Assembly (NCBI GenBank): GCA_937930845.1
Contig: CALHBJ010000007.1
Span: 124,001-188,000 of the forward strand
Source of the DNA: an uncultured Rhizobiaceae group bacterium
Lineage (GTDB): Bacteria > Pseudomonadota > Alphaproteobacteria > Rhizobiales > Rhizobiaceae
DNA: 64,000 bases
Direction: 5' to 3'
Made by a program: the position numbers and the translations under genes. The notes below the pieces were generated by a model, which made no database searches, was not told where the DNA came from, and saw nothing but the letters and a program-made list of their open reading frames with translations. This document shows, one piece after another, positions 1 through 9,390 of the stretch; within the stretch, counting starts at the first letter, position 1; every line of letters starts with the position of its first letter.

Positions 1-1
1 G

Positions 2-310
2 GTTCTTGAAGCGCCATTTTCAGCATTAGTAGACGTGGCTGATCATCAATACCCATGGCTGCCGACCCGCTTGTTGACCAAAGACCCATTCCTGTCCCGG
101 GAACGCATCGCCCAGGTGAATATGCCGGTCTTCATCGCCCACGGCACCCAGGACCGCGTTATTCCGTTTCATCTGGGCGAAAAGCTGTTTAAGCACGCTG
201 TCGAACCCAAGTCATTAGTTCAGATAGACGGTGGGGGCCATAACACCCTCGTGCGTGACGGTCTCTATTCCCATATCTGGGATTTTTTGGACCGCCTTCC
301 TGCAAACTAA
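2..310 (+). CDS. alpha/beta hydrolase, C-terminal part (5' end outside window)
   Basis: The reading frame is open to the left edge of the window, so the first codons belong to a gene that starts upstream. The visible 102 residues carry the end of an alpha/beta-hydrolase fold. MPVFIAHGTQDRVIPF is the strand and turn that holds the catalytic Asp, and GGGHNTL carries the catalytic His about 50 residues later. The nucleophile elbow (GxSxG) must lie upstream and cannot be seen. The pattern fits the serine hydrolase group related to Bem46/FrsA-type esterases. The substrate is unknown. The gene converges on lolD, and the two stop codons are only 12 bases apart. Confidence 0.8.
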   Translation, partial: VLEAPFSALVDVADHQYPWLPTRLLTKDPFLSRERIAQVNMPVFIAHGTQDRVIPFHLGEKLFKHAVEPKSLVQIDGGGHNTLVRDGLYSHIWDFLDRLPAN

Positions 311-322
311 ACAGCAGCGCTA

Positions 323-1003
323 TCAGGCGGCGATAATCTTGCCGCCATCAATCGTTACTGTGCGATCCATACGGGCGGCCAGTTCGTGATTATGGGTCGC
401 AATCAGTGCCGCAAGACCTGTTGAGCGCACGAGGTCGGTGAGCGCACCAAAAACCAGCTCCGAAGTAGAAGGGTCAAGATTGCCGGTCGGTTCATCGGCC
501 AGAAGCAGGCGCGGCTGATTTGCAACGGCACGGGCAATCGCCACCCGTTGCTGCTCACCACCAGAAAGTTCCGATGGGCGATGGCTGGCGCGCGGTCCAA
601 TTCCCAAATGTTCCAGCAACTGATTGGCGCGGCGGTCCGCATTCGCAGCCGTGCTCCCGCCCACGAGAAGCGGCAAAGCAATATTCTCCCGAGCATCCAG
701 TTCCGGCAATAAATGGTGGAACTGATACACGAAACCAATATCAACACGGCGCATTTGTGTGCGCTGATCATCGCTGAGCTGGCCACATTCGCGCCCGCCA
801 ATGGACAAAGTACCCGCGTCCGGTTTTTCCAGCAGACCCGCCAAATGCAGAAGCGTAGACTTGCCGGCACCAGATGGTGCAACGAGAGCAACAATTTCAC
901 CGCGCTTGATCTTCAGTTCCGCACCATCGAGCACAGTCAGCGCCTGCGCGCCCTTGCCATAGGTGCGGCGAATGCCGCTCATATTCAATACAGCATCACT
1001 CAT
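323..1003 (-). CDS. lolD: LolD, lipoprotein-releasing system ATP-binding protein
   Basis: This is the ATPase of the LolCDE-type machine that extracts outer-membrane lipoproteins from the inner membrane and passes them to LolA. The protein shows Walker A (APSGAGKST), the Q-loop region ([10 protein letters not shown]), the ABC signature LSGGEQQR, and Walker B ([12 protein letters not shown]), whose PTGNLD is typical of the LolD/MacB ABC class. The open frame extends 21 codons upstream. ATG at 1003 is preferred because it overlaps the lolC stop by 8 bases (ATGAGTGA), implying translational coupling, and because [11 protein letters not shown] matches the expected N-terminus. The length of 226 residues is normal. 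Confidence 0.95.
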   Translation of the reverse strand: MSDAVLNMSGIRRTYGKGAQALTVLDGAELKIKRGEIVALVAPSGAGKSTLLHLAGLLEKPDAGTLSIGGRECGQLSDDQRTQMRRVDIGFVYQFHHLLPELDARENIALPLLVGGSTAANADRRANQLLEHLGIGPRASHRPSELSGGEQQRVAIARAVANQPRLLLADEPTGNLDPSTSELVFGALTDLVRSTGLAALIATHNHELAARMDRTVTIDGGKIIAA

Positions 1004-2327
1004 AGCGCAGCGCTTCCACCGGATCGAGGCGCGCGGCCCGCCAAGCGGGGAACCATGTGGCGACAAGCGACAATATCATCGCCATGGCAACAACCATCAC
1101 CGTTTCACCCGCATCAATTTTGATGGGAATTTCCGTCAAAAAGCGCACGGTGGGATCCCACACATTGGTGCCACTCACCCACGAAATAAAATCTTTGATA
1201 CCGTTTATGTTCAAACAGAATACCAGACCAAGGGCGAAACCGGCCAATGTGCCAAATATGCCAATACTGGAGCCGGTAATCAGGAAAATACGCATCACTG
1301 CTCCACGGGTTGCACCCATGGTCCGCAAAATCGCAATGTCGCTGCCTTTATCTTTCACGAGCATGAACAGCCCGGAAACAATATTCAGCGCCGCCACCAG
1401 CAGGATGAGAGTCAAAATCAGGAACATCACATTGCGCTCAACTTCAAGCGCTTGAAAGAACGTGATATTTCTCTGCCGCCAATCGGTCAGCAAGACCGGG
1501 CGTTCTGAAGCCGCCTCAACGGGTTGTCGCATCTCGCCCACCTGATCGGGGTCTTCAACAAAGGCCTCAATCACCGATACAGTGCCTTCCTTGTTGAAAT
1601 AAAGCTGCGCTTCTTCCAGCGGCATGAAGACGAATATGTTGTCATATTCGCTCATGCCCATCTTGAAGATGGCGGTCACCGGATAGGCTTTTACCCGCGG
1701 CGAAACCCCAAAAGCGGTCTGGTTGCCATTGGGGGTGATCAGCGTGATGGCATCGCCAATACCCAGCCCCAGATTGTTCGCCATGTTAATGCCAATGGCG
1801 ACGCCCTCATCCGTATCAAAACCGTCCAGCGTGCCGTCAACAATCTTGTCGCCAACGGCGGGCAGACGTTTCAAATCCGCTTCGCGCATGCCGCGCACAC
1901 GTGCGCCATTGCCGCCCTGTCCACCCGAGGCCAGCACTTCCCCTTCGATCAATGGCAGGGCCAGTGTGATGCCTTTTAACGCTTCAAGCCTGCGCGCCAC
2001 ATCGTCATAATCGGTAAACTCTGCATGCACCGGCTGCACAATCAAATGGCCATTAATGCCCAAAATACGATCCAGCAATTCGGTACGAAATCCGTTCATG
2101 ACGGCCATGACGATAATCAGCGTCATCACACCAAGCATGATGCCCACGAATGAAATAATGGAAATCACTGAAATGAATGTCTCTTTGCGGCGGCTGCCCA
2201 GATAACGGCGCGCCAGCATCCATTCAAAACGCGCAAACGGCCTTGTGCTGCCGGGCAAGGAATCGCGCACAGCATAGGCGTTTTCAGAATCGGCCTGGGA
2301 GCCGGTTTGAACGAGACTATCAGCCAC
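996..2327 (-). CDS. lolC: LolC/LolE-type lipoprotein-releasing permease
   Basis: This is the membrane subunit of the lipoprotein release ABC transporter. An N-terminal transmembrane helix (residues about 40-65, [19 protein letters not shown]) is followed by a large periplasmic domain. Three C-terminal helices come after it ([53 protein letters not shown]) and the typical ending [17 protein letters not shown]. Alphaproteobacteria usually have one LolC/E-like protein that acts as a homodimer, and only one is seen here. GTG at 2327 is taken as the start because it overlaps the proS stop by 8 bases, mirroring the lolC-lolD junction. The open frame continues 18 codons into proS. The resulting 443 residues are normal for the family. 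Confidence 0.92.
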   Translation of the reverse strand: MADSLVQTGSQADSENAYAVRDSLPGSTRPFARFEWMLARRYLGSRRKETFISVISIISFVGIMLGVMTLIIVMAVMNGFRTELLDRILGINGHLIVQPVHAEFTDYDDVARRLEALKGITLALPLIEGEVLASGGQGGNGARVRGMREADLKRLPAVGDKIVDGTLDGFDTDEGVAIGINMANNLGLGIGDAITLITPNGNQTAFGVSPRVKAYPVTAIFKMGMSEYDNIFVFMPLEEAQLYFNKEGTVSVIEAFVEDPDQVGEMRQPVEAASERPVLLTDWRQRNITFFQALEVERNVMFLILTLILLVAALNIVSGLFMLVKDKGSDIAILRTMGATRGAVMRIFLITGSSIGIFGTLAGFALGLVFCLNINGIKDFISWVSGTNVWDPTVRFLTEIPIKIDAGETVMVVAMAMILSLVATWFPAWRAARLDPVEALRYE

Positions 2328-3675
2328 CGAAGCGCGCCGCCGTTTCTGCCTGCCACTCAGCCAGGCGATTGAGTGCCGCATCCAACGTCAATGTCAGCCG
2401 CTCACCGGTCGCTCTTTCTTTCAACTCAACCTCACCATTGGCAAGACCGCGCGGTCCCACAATCAACTGCCATGGCAGGCCGATAAGATCTGCCAGGGCA
2501 AACTTGCCACCGGCCCGGTTGTCAGTATCGTCGTAAAGCACATCAAATCCAGCAGCTGTCAGCTTGCTGTAAAGGTCACCACAGGCCGTATCGGTGGCCT
2601 CATCGCCTGAACGCAGATTGATCAATCCCACATCAAATGGCGCAACCGAGGCGGGCCAGATAATACCCGCATCATCATGGCCCGCTTCAATGAGCGCTGC
2701 CACAACACGGCTCGGCCCAATGCCGTAGGAGCCCATAAAGACATCATGATCCTTGCCATCCGGCCCGGTCACTTTCGCCCCCATGGGCGTGGAATATTTA
2801 GTCCCGAAATGGAAGATGTGCCCCACTTCAATGCCCCGCGCATTCATCTGATCTGCGGCGGGCACGTCGTCCCAGAGGGCTTCATCATGCATTTCATCAG
2901 TGCGCGCATAGGCCGATGTCCATTCGTCCATGATCGCCGAAATCTTCGCGTCATCACCATAATCAACCCCGGCACCGGGCACAGGAAAACGCATGAAGTC
3001 GCCATGGCAAAAGACTTCACTCTCGCCGGTATCGGCCAATATGAGGAATTCATGGGACAGATCGCCCCCAATCGGGCCGGTATCTGCCCGCATGGGAATG
3101 GCTTTTACGCCCAGCCTGTCAAAAGTGCGCAAATAGGAGACAAACATACGCTTATAGGCAGCCCGGGAAGCAGCCTCATCAAGATCGAACGAATAGGCAT
3201 CCTTCATCAGGAATTCGCGGCCACGCATGACCCCAAAGCGCGGACGCACTTCATCGCGGAATTTCCACTGAATGTGATACAGATTTAGGGGCAAATCCTT
3301 ATAACTGCGCACATAGCTGCGGAAAATGTCAGTGATCATTTCCTCATTGGTGGGGCCAAAAAGCATATCGCGCTCATGGCGGTCCGTGATGCGCAGCATT
3401 TCCTTCCCATAATCGTCATAGCGACCGGATTCGCGCCACAAATCAGCGCTTTGGATCGTCGGCATCAAAACTTCCACCGCCCCGGCGCGGTTCTGCTCTT
3501 CACGGACAATCTGCTCAACCTTGCGCAGGACTTTCAGACCCAGCGGCAACCAGGAATAAATTCCCGCAGATTGCTGGCGGATCATACCGGCACGCAACAT
3601 AAGCTGGTGGGAGACAATTTCCGCCTCACGGGGCGCTTCCTTGAGCACCGGCAGAAAATAGTTGGAAAGACGCAT
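2320..3675 (-). CDS. proS: prolyl-tRNA synthetase (short alphaproteobacterial type)
   Basis: This is a class II aminoacyl-tRNA synthetase that charges tRNA-Pro. Motif 1 lies near [15 protein letters not shown], motif 2 in [26 protein letters not shown], and motif 3 in [13 protein letters not shown]. The C-terminal anticodon-binding domain follows (VGLINL to [22 protein letters not shown]). At 451 residues it lacks the large insertion domain of the enterobacterial enzyme, as is usual in alphaproteobacteria. ATG at 3675 begins [15 protein letters not shown], the conserved N-terminus. The longer open frame to 3768 is not needed. It is the first gene of the proS-lolC-lolD operon, whose order is conserved in Hyphomicrobiales. 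Confidence 0.95.
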   Translation of the reverse strand: MRLSNYFLPVLKEAPREAEIVSHQLMLRAGMIRQQSAGIYSWLPLGLKVLRKVEQIVREEQNRAGAVEVLMPTIQSADLWRESGRYDDYGKEMLRITDRHERDMLFGPTNEEMITDIFRSYVRSYKDLPLNLYHIQWKFRDEVRPRFGVMRGREFLMKDAYSFDLDEAASRAAYKRMFVSYLRTFDRLGVKAIPMRADTGPIGGDLSHEFLILADTGESEVFCHGDFMRFPVPGAGVDYGDDAKISAIMDEWTSAYARTDEMHDEALWDDVPAADQMNARGIEVGHIFHFGTKYSTPMGAKVTGPDGKDHDVFMGSYGIGPSRVVAALIEAGHDDAGIIWPASVAPFDVGLINLRSGDEATDTACGDLYSKLTAAGFDVLYDDTDNRAGGKFALADLIGLPWQLIVGPRGLANGEVELKERATGERLTLTLDAALNRLAEWQAETAARFGG

Positions 3676-3797
3676 CAGAATTCTCAATTGTGTTTTTGCG
3701 AGTGATACATTGCCCCTCGAACAGGGCAAGATTCGGCTCGCACAATATTGCGACCACTCAAACCGCATTCAGCCTTGCAAAACAAGGGGGCTTGAAC

Positions 3798-4385
3798 ATG
3801 GCCAAGACCAATGACGACAATGTCCCGGCAAACCTTTTGCAGGTTGACTGGTCTACCCTGCCCCAGCCACCAGATGATGGTGGCGCAAACCACCTGGAAG
3901 GTCTTGCAATTCCAGATATTGAATTGCCCGCAACCTCCCAGGAGACTGTCCTGCTCAATAAGCTCAAGGGGCGTGCAGTTGTGTTTGCTTTTCCAATGAC
4001 AGGCCGGCCGGATGTCGCTTTGCCAAAAGGGTGGGATATGATCCCAGGCGCACGGGGGTGTACGCCCCAGGCCTGCACATTTCGCGATAACCACGGGGCC
4101 CTGTTGGATGCCGGTTTTGCGCAGGTCTTTGGCCTGTCGACCCAGTCCACCGCTTACCAACAAGAAGCCGCCCAGCGGCTGCATCTGCCCTATCCACTTC
4201 TCAGTGATCAAAATCTGGAACTCACCAAGGCGTTGCGCCTGCCCGTGATGGAGGTTGAAGGTATGAAACTGTTGCGACGACTAACGCTTATTATTCAGGA
4301 TGGCAGGATTGAGAAGACGTTCTACCCTGTATTTCCCCCAGATGAGAGCGCGCAGACGGTGCTAACCTGGGCGGCCAAGCGATGA
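3798..4385 (+). CDS. peroxiredoxin, BCP/PrxQ-like
   Basis: This is a thiol peroxidase of the AhpC/TSA superfamily that would reduce hydrogen peroxide or organic peroxides. The motif GCTPQACTFRD places a putative peroxidatic Cys at residue 88 and a resolving Cys at 93. That CxxxxC spacing is the pattern of bacterioferritin comigratory protein/PrxQ enzymes. Before it is the thioredoxin-fold strand AVVFAFPMTGRP, and after it FGLSTQSTAYQQEAAQRLHLPYPLLSD, typical of the family. The first 45 residues are an extra N-terminal stretch without a signal peptide. ATG at 3798 follows AAGGGGG at 3784-3790. It is divergent from proS with about 120 bases between starts. Confidence 0.85.
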   Translation: MAKTNDDNVPANLLQVDWSTLPQPPDDGGANHLEGLAIPDIELPATSQETVLLNKLKGRAVVFAFPMTGRPDVALPKGWDMIPGARGCTPQACTFRDNHGALLDAGFAQVFGLSTQSTAYQQEAAQRLHLPYPLLSDQNLELTKALRLPVMEVEGMKLLRRLTLIIQDGRIEKTFYPVFPPDESAQTVLTWAAKR

Positions 4386-4399
4386 TGCCTCTCTAAATC

Positions 4400-4588
4400 T
4401 CAGGCCGCGTCAAAACGGGTACGGTTGTCGGCCATCCATTGTGCGCCTTCCTCTTTGGATTTACTGGCGGCGGCGGCCATAAAATCGGCATGGACCGATT
4501 TATAGTGCCCCATCATTTGTTGAAACCATTCTTCAAAAGTTTCAGCTTCAAACGCCTGGTCGCATAGATCGCAAGATAGTTTTTTCAT
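4400..4588 (-). CDS. small C2H2-like protein, 62 residues
   Basis: This short protein begins MKKLSCDLCDQAFEAETFEEW and continues to MMGHYKSVHADFM. The CxxC followed about 25 residues later by HxxxxH looks like a single C2H2-type zinc knuckle. The rest is helical and Ala/Lys/Glu-rich. ATG at 4588 is chosen over the longer frame to 4654 because GGGAAGG lies just upstream and the Cys motif then sits near the N-terminus. Small proteins of this kind are often annotated as DUF1059-like or hypothetical in alphaproteobacteria. The function is unknown. It converges on the peroxiredoxin gene and is divergent from the SAP-domain gene. Confidence 0.7.
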   Translation of the reverse strand: MKKLSCDLCDQAFEAETFEEWFQQMMGHYKSVHADFMAAAASKSKEEGAQWMADNRTRFDAA

Positions 4589-4677
4589 TTCGAAACCTTC
4601 CCATGAGGTGCTTCCATTCCCATCATGTGACGCACCACCATGCAGCACAAGCACTGAATCACCGGAGCTGGCCTCTC

Positions 4678-5298
4678 ATGTCGCCAAAAGCATTGCCCAA
4701 ACGACCGCCCATTGAAGAGATTTCAACCGCCGATGATTTGCGGCAATGGTATTGGCTCAAGGAGGAATTGATGGCGCGGGCAAAGGCACTTGGTCTGCGC
4801 ACTTCCGGCGGCAAGTTCACCATCCTCGATCGGATTGCCCACTATCTTGAAACTGGCGAAACAGCCTTTCCCGGCGATAAAAGAACAAAGGCGTCTTCAA
4901 AATTCGATTGGCACGTGGAAGACCTGAGCGCTGAAACCGTGATCACCGACAGCTATAAGAACACCAAAAATGTACGGCGGTTTTTCAAGGCCCATGCGGG
5001 TGATGGCTTCAAGTTCAACATTGAATTCATGGCCTGGATGAAAGCCAATACGGGCAAGACGCTGGGCGATGCGGTTGGCGAATACAACGCCATGCGCGCG
5101 CGTGAAGCTTCCGATGGATTTCAAACCAAAATCGCCCCCCACAACCAGTTCAATCAATACACCCGCGACTTTCTGGCAGACAATCCAACGCTTGGCATGG
5201 ATGATGTGCGCCGGGTATGGGCGCTCAAGCGCGCCCTGCCATCGGCTACCGGCAGACATGAATACGAACCAGCTGACCTGCTATTGGATATGGAATAA
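4678..5298 (+). CDS. SAP domain protein with DUF6434-like C-terminus
   Basis: The N-terminal half (residues about 15-55, STADDLRQWYWLKEELMARAKALGLRTSGGKFTILDRIAHYLETG) has the helix-extended loop-helix shape of a SAP putative nucleic-acid-binding motif. The C-terminal half begins FDWHVEDLSAETVITDSYKNTKNVRRFFKAHAG and resembles DUF6434, which is often fused to SAP-like domains in bacteria. No catalytic motif is evident. ATG at 4678 is supported by GGAG at about 4663. The 5' region faces the small C2H2-like gene, and the two could share a bidirectional promoter in 4589-4677. A DNA- or RNA-binding role is an inference from the SAP match only. Confidence 0.7.
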   Translation: MSPKALPKRPPIEEISTADDLRQWYWLKEELMARAKALGLRTSGGKFTILDRIAHYLETGETAFPGDKRTKASSKFDWHVEDLSAETVITDSYKNTKNVRRFFKAHAGDGFKFNIEFMAWMKANTGKTLGDAVGEYNAMRAREASDGFQTKIAPHNQFNQYTRDFLADNPTLGMDDVRRVWALKRALPSATGRHEYEPADLLLDME

Positions 5299-5403
5299 GC
5301 AATTCAACGCCAAGCGTATCGATGCACAGCAATCGCAATCGCCCATTTTTTAGGCAAATTGCCTGTAAATTAGTCATGTCTTTGAGGGTCGCATCCGCCA
5401 TAA

Positions 5404-5419
5404 TTGTGCTTTTGCACAA
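5404..5419. promoter_or_regulatory. inverted repeat TTGTGC-N4-GCACAA
   Basis: Six-base perfect arms flank TTTT, about 120 bases upstream of the glnB sigma-54 promoter, inside the 333-base gap 5299-5631. It has the symmetry of a dimeric regulator site. It is not an NtrC site, whose half-sites run GCAC outward and GTGC inward, the reverse of what is seen here. The rest of this gap upstream of the promoter shows no gene. Confidence 0.3.
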
Positions 5420-5493
5420 ATCTTACTCTTTAAACGGCTTGTTTTGGCCGCCAGCGGGCACATTTGGACTGAAACTGTGGAAAAACAGCTTAA

Positions 5494-5970
<477 letters not shown>

Positions 5971-6022
5971 TCGGTCTCTTTAAAAAATCAAAACACAATA
6001 AATGCAGTCAGGAAGGAAAACC

Positions 6023-7432
6023 ATGACATCCGCTAACGACATTCTAAAACAGATGAAAGACGACAGCGTCGAGTATCTCGACCTGCGTTTCACCGATCCA
6101 CGCGGCAAGATGCAGCACGTCACCCTGCACCACAGCCAGGTTGATGAAGACCTGTTTGCAGACGGTGCCATGTTTGATGGCTCGTCGATTGCGGGCTGGA
6201 AGGCCATCAACGAATCCGACATGACTTTGATGCCGGACCCGGAAACTTCCTATATGGACCCCTTCTATGCCCACTCAACAATGGCGATTTTCTGCGACAT
6301 TCTTGAGCCAGGCACAGGCGAAGGCTACAACCGCGACCCGCGCATGACCGCAAAACGTGCGGAAGCCTATATCAAATCCGGTGGATTTGGAGACACCGCC
6401 TATTTTGGCCCTGAGCCGGAATTCTTCCTGTTTGACGATGTGAAATTCTCATCCGACCCCTACAAGACCGGGTTTGAAGTCGATTCCGATGAATTGCCCA
6501 CCAACAATGACGCCGATTATGAAACCGGCAACCTGGGCCACCGCCCACGCATGAAGGGTGGCTATTTCCCGGTGAACCCGGTCGACAGCGCCCAGGACAT
6601 CCGTTCTGAAATGCTGACCGTTTTGGGCAAAATGGGCGTTGAAGTTGAAAAGCACCACCACGAAGTGGCCGCGGCACAGCACGAACTGTCCATGATTTTC
6701 AACACGCTGACCCGCAAGGCAGACGAAACCCAGCTGTACAAATATGCGGTCCACAACGTCGCCCATGCCTATGGCAAGTCGGCAACATTCATGCCCAAGC
6801 CGGTCTATGGCGACAATGGCACAGGCATGCATGTGCACCAGTCAATCTGGAAAGACGGCAAGCCCCTCTTTGCCGGTGACGAATATGCCGGTCTGTCCGA
6901 CATGTGCCTCTATTACATCGGCGGCATCATCAAACACGCCAAATCGCTGAACCTCTTCACCAACCCGTCGACCAACTCCTACAAGCGTCTGGTCCCCGGT
7001 TTTGAAGCGCCCGTGCTGTTGGCCTATTCGGCCCGCAACCGCTCCGCCTCCTGCCGCATTCCCTATTCGTCTTCGCCCAAGGGCAAGCGCATGGAAGTGC
7101 GCTTCCCAGACCCCATGGCCAACCCTTATCTGGCATTCTCAGCCATGCTGATGGCGGGCCTTGATGGCATCAAAAACAAGATCCATCCCGGTGAGCCAAT
7201 GGACGAGGATCTGTACGAATTGCCAGAGAAAAAGCTCAAGAAAATTCCAACCGTGTGCGGTTCCCTGCGCGAAGCCATTGAAGCGGCCCGCAAAGACCAC
7301 AAATACCTGTTGGAAGGCGGCGTTTTCGATGCTGATCAGATCGAGGCCTATATCGAACTGAAAGAAGAAGAAAATATCCGCTTCGAGCACACACCACACC
7401 CCGTGGAATACGACATGTACTACTCGCTCTAA
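6023..7432 (+). CDS. glnA: glutamine synthetase type I
   Basis: This enzyme makes glutamine from glutamate, ammonia and ATP as a dodecamer. The product is 469 residues, typical of GSI. Visible signatures are [13 protein letters not shown] and [11 protein letters not shown] in the N-terminal beta-grasp domain, the metal-binding [23 protein letters not shown], the ATP site [18 protein letters not shown], and NRSASCRIP. Tyr398 in [10 protein letters not shown] corresponds to the adenylylation site of GSI-beta enzymes, so control by GlnE is expected. ATG at 6023 follows AGGAAGGA. The longer open frame from 6002 has no ribosome site of its own. A strong terminator follows at 7457. Confidence 0.97.
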   Translation: MTSANDILKQMKDDSVEYLDLRFTDPRGKMQHVTLHHSQVDEDLFADGAMFDGSSIAGWKAINESDMTLMPDPETSYMDPFYAHSTMAIFCDILEPGTGEGYNRDPRMTAKRAEAYIKSGGFGDTAYFGPEPEFFLFDDVKFSSDPYKTGFEVDSDELPTNNDADYETGNLGHRPRMKGGYFPVNPVDSAQDIRSEMLTVLGKMGVEVEKHHHEVAAAQHELSMIFNTLTRKADETQLYKYAVHNVAHAYGKSATFMPKPVYGDNGTGMHVHQSIWKDGKPLFAGDEYAGLSDMCLYYIGGIIKHAKSLNLFTNPSTNSYKRLVPGFEAPVLLAYSARNRSASCRIPYSSSPKGKRMEVRFPDPMANPYLAFSAMLMAGLDGIKNKIHPGEPMDEDLYELPEKKLKKIPTVCGSLREAIEAARKDHKYLLEGGVFDADQIEAYIELKEEENIRFEHTPHPVEYDMYYSL

Positions 7433-7456
7433 GCGACCAGCCAGTACAAACAACAA

Positions 7457-7488
7457 GGGCCGGATGAAAAACCATCCGGCCCTTTTTT
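7457..7488 (+). terminator. rho-independent terminator of glnBA
   Basis: A perfect 10-bp stem (GGGCCGGATG at 7457-7466, CATCCGGCCC at 7473-7482) has a six-base loop and is followed directly by TTTTTT. It lies 25 bases after the glnA stop. Confidence 0.93.
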
Positions 7489-7519
7489 ATGGGTGTCGTG
7501 GGGTTGAATTTGGGAGGGC

Positions 7520-7540
7520 GGTTTGAGCCCGTTTTGACCA
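7520..7540. repeat. 21-bp direct repeat, left copy
   Basis: GGTTTGAGCCC-N2-TTTGACCA recurs at 8574-8594 in the same orientation with two mismatches, both in the two-base centre. The pair brackets the low-GC secreted-protein gene. The bases from 7541 to 7657 hold no recognisable gene. Confidence 0.55.
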
Positions 7541-7657
7541 CAGCGGTCATGTCGCTGCCAGAAAAGTTAACAGTTTCACTGACCGCCAATAAGGAGCCCC
7601 AGAGCAGGCTTTGCTTGCAATATCGTCAAAGGGCAAACTTTACTCCGTAACCCAACG

Positions 7658-8170
7658 CTAGGAGCGGCAACTTTTTTCGTATGCGCTTTGGAATCCAGAA
7701 AGTCCAAACGAGTAGTGAGCCACGCCATTGTCCGTGAACCCAATTTGCATTTCATCGGACAAACTAAGAAATTTGATAAAGGGATCAGTTAGTCCGACAT
7801 TTGGGCGGGAATACTGATACATCCCAGCCAAGCCAGAATATGGCACCCAGTCTCTTATTTCGACCTTGTCTTGCACGCCCGCAGAAATAGTAAGGGCAGC
7901 CCAATCCTCATCTCCGGAGCGTTTGTTATTACTCAAATAAATTGGATCAATAAATATATACATTGTGTCTTCACTGCATATGATCACGAGCGCCAAGTCC
8001 ATTGATCCAGACTTTTTGCATTCGAGAATGGCAGCTGGTTCGTTCTCAAATCCACCCTCTTTATCGAATGTCCAATCACTGCACTGATGGGCCGAAACCT
8101 TCGGCTCGGTTGCCCACGACTGCGCTGTAAGAAACAAAACCGATAAAAGAATTAATGTGCGAGTGAACAT
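7658..8170 (-). CDS. secreted protein, unknown function, IalB-like ending
   Basis: The 170-residue product starts with a clear signal peptide (MFTRTLILLSVLFLTAQSWA, probable cleavage after SWA). Mature Cys residues occur in HQCSDW, LECKKS, IICSED and near the C-terminus (EKSC), suggesting two disulfides in the periplasm. The ending HYSFGLSGFQSAYEKSC resembles the LSGFSAAYAK ending of the IalB-family protein at 59401-59919, so a distant relation is possible but weak. Base composition is lower in GC than the flanking glnA or cys genes, and the gene lies between two 21-bp direct repeats. This suggests an acquired or poorly conserved gene. No enzymatic motif is seen. Confidence 0.75.
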   Translation of the reverse strand: MFTRTLILLSVLFLTAQSWATEPKVSAHQCSDWTFDKEGGFENEPAAILECKKSGSMDLALVIICSEDTMYIFIDPIYLSNNKRSGDEDWAALTISAGVQDKVEIRDWVPYSGLAGMYQYSRPNVGLTDPFIKFLSLSDEMQIGFTDNGVAHYSFGLSGFQSAYEKSCRS

Positions 8171-8682
8171 TGGGATTGTCCTTTATTAATGAAGTAGGAA
8201 TTCTCATCGTCATTAACGATGTTGAGGACTATTATTACCACATTGCCTTTAATTCACAAAGACAGCATTACCATCTGAAAATGAGCTCTGATCGGTTACA
8301 GCTAAGACAACGATAAATTTGTTGTCTGGTAAACATTGCATAATACAAAAAATGGTAAAAAGTCCGCACTCTGACCATTTATTTCTTCGGCAACTCAAGT
8401 GTACAGGGGGCATGAACATGGGCGAAATGCTGACGGAATTCTTGACCAGAATATTCATGCAAAAACGCTGCTCGGTTTGCCGCCCAATGCCAGATCAACG
8501 CTCATCGAATATATGCACCCTTGTACGCAACTGAACGGTTTGGATTAGATTAGTTCAGTAGTCCGCAGTGAAGGGTTTGAGCCCTCTTTGACCAGTGCTA
8601 CGTCTTGCGCGCATGCCCGGTTTCCAGTTGCGTCAACGCCTTAAGTCGATAGTCTGATACCCTGCAAAAGGATTGACCGACC
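8171..8682. other. 512-base gap without a convincing gene
   Basis: The gap separates the secreted-protein gene from the LysE-type exporter. It contains a small inverted repeat, CATCGT-N5-ACGATG at 8205-8221, just upstream of the secreted-protein gene and possibly an operator. Around 8390-8550 are overlapping short frames. One of them, read without a start codon, runs through LLGLPPNARSTLIEYMHPC and may be a decayed gene remnant, but I do not recognise it. The right copy of the 21-bp repeat lies at 8574-8594. Confidence 0.4.
8574..8594. repeat. 21-bp direct repeat, right copy
   Basis: GGTTTGAGCCC-N2-TTTGACCA, the partner of 7520-7540, lies about 1.05 kb away and 88 bases before the LysE-family start. 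Confidence 0.55.
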
Positions 8683-9303
8683 ATGAGTTTAGACATTTGG
8701 CTGACATACGTGGCAGCGGTTACGATACTCTCTGTAATTCCGGGTCCAAGTGTCTTCATGGCAATCGGCCAATCGCTCTCCAAAGGATTGGTTGCGTCGT
8801 TTTTCAGCATCTTTGGTAATCTAATAGGAGGGATTGTCATGATGACAGTCGCCTATGCTGGGCTTGGGTCAGTTCTGGTGAGTTCAAGCGGCGTGTATAC
8901 CGTCATCAAGTGGGTAGGTGTCGGATATATGGCGTGGCTCGGACTGTCTCAGATACTTGCAGCAAAGCGAATGAACGAAACCGATCTTGCTGTTGCTGCC
9001 ACGTCGGAAATACGTGCAGGTAGCCTTCGCTCTGGATTTCTAATTGGTATTTTGAACCCTAAGGCGATCCTCTTTTACGTCGCGTTTCTTGCGCAATTCA
9101 TGAACCCTGACGAAGCGATGATACCTCAGTTCCTGATCCTTGTGGCCACCTCGACTGTCAACGTGTTCATCGTTCTTGGGGGATATGCACTGCTGGCAGC
9201 CCAAGCTCGCAGGACATTCCAGAGCCTTCGCGCACGGAAACGGGTGGGGTACACCGGAGGATCGTGCCTTCTGGGTGGCTCTGCATTTGTAGCCTCTAGT
9301 TAG
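8683..9303 (+). CDS. LysE/RhtB family amino-acid exporter
   Basis: This inner-membrane protein of 206 residues has about six hydrophobic segments. The family hallmark is at the N-terminus: VTILSVIPGPSVFMAIGQSLSKG matches the conserved PGP motif region of LysE/RhtB translocators. GILNPKAILFYVAFLAQFM is the second conserved block. Members export basic amino acids, homoserine, threonine or related metabolites. The substrate here cannot be read from sequence. ATG at 8683 follows AAAGG at about 8669. No adjacent LysR/ArgP-like regulator is present, and it converges on the EamA transporter gene with about 90 bases between stops. Confidence 0.9.
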   Translation: MSLDIWLTYVAAVTILSVIPGPSVFMAIGQSLSKGLVASFFSIFGNLIGGIVMMTVAYAGLGSVLVSSSGVYTVIKWVGVGYMAWLGLSQILAAKRMNETDLAVAATSEIRAGSLRSGFLIGILNPKAILFYVAFLAQFMNPDEAMIPQFLILVATSTVNVFIVLGGYALLAAQARRTFQSLRARKRVGYTGGSCLLGGSAFVASS

Positions 9304-9390
9304 AAGCAGACGTTCCTCCTTCCCGTCCAAACGTAGCTAAGCCCCCACCACCACCGCTCCGACATTACAAAACCTTCCCTTTTCCACCTC

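Noticed and set aside
5404-5419. NtrC binding site
   Set aside because: NtrC half-sites are GCAC...GTGC, and this dyad has the opposite order, so it is reported only as an unassigned inverted repeat.
7520-8682. Short ORFs 8249-8458 and 8319-8534 in the gap after the secreted-protein gene
   Set aside because: They overlap each other on opposite strands, lack convincing ribosome sites and have no recognisable composition or motif. A possible decayed frame is mentioned in the gap entry only.
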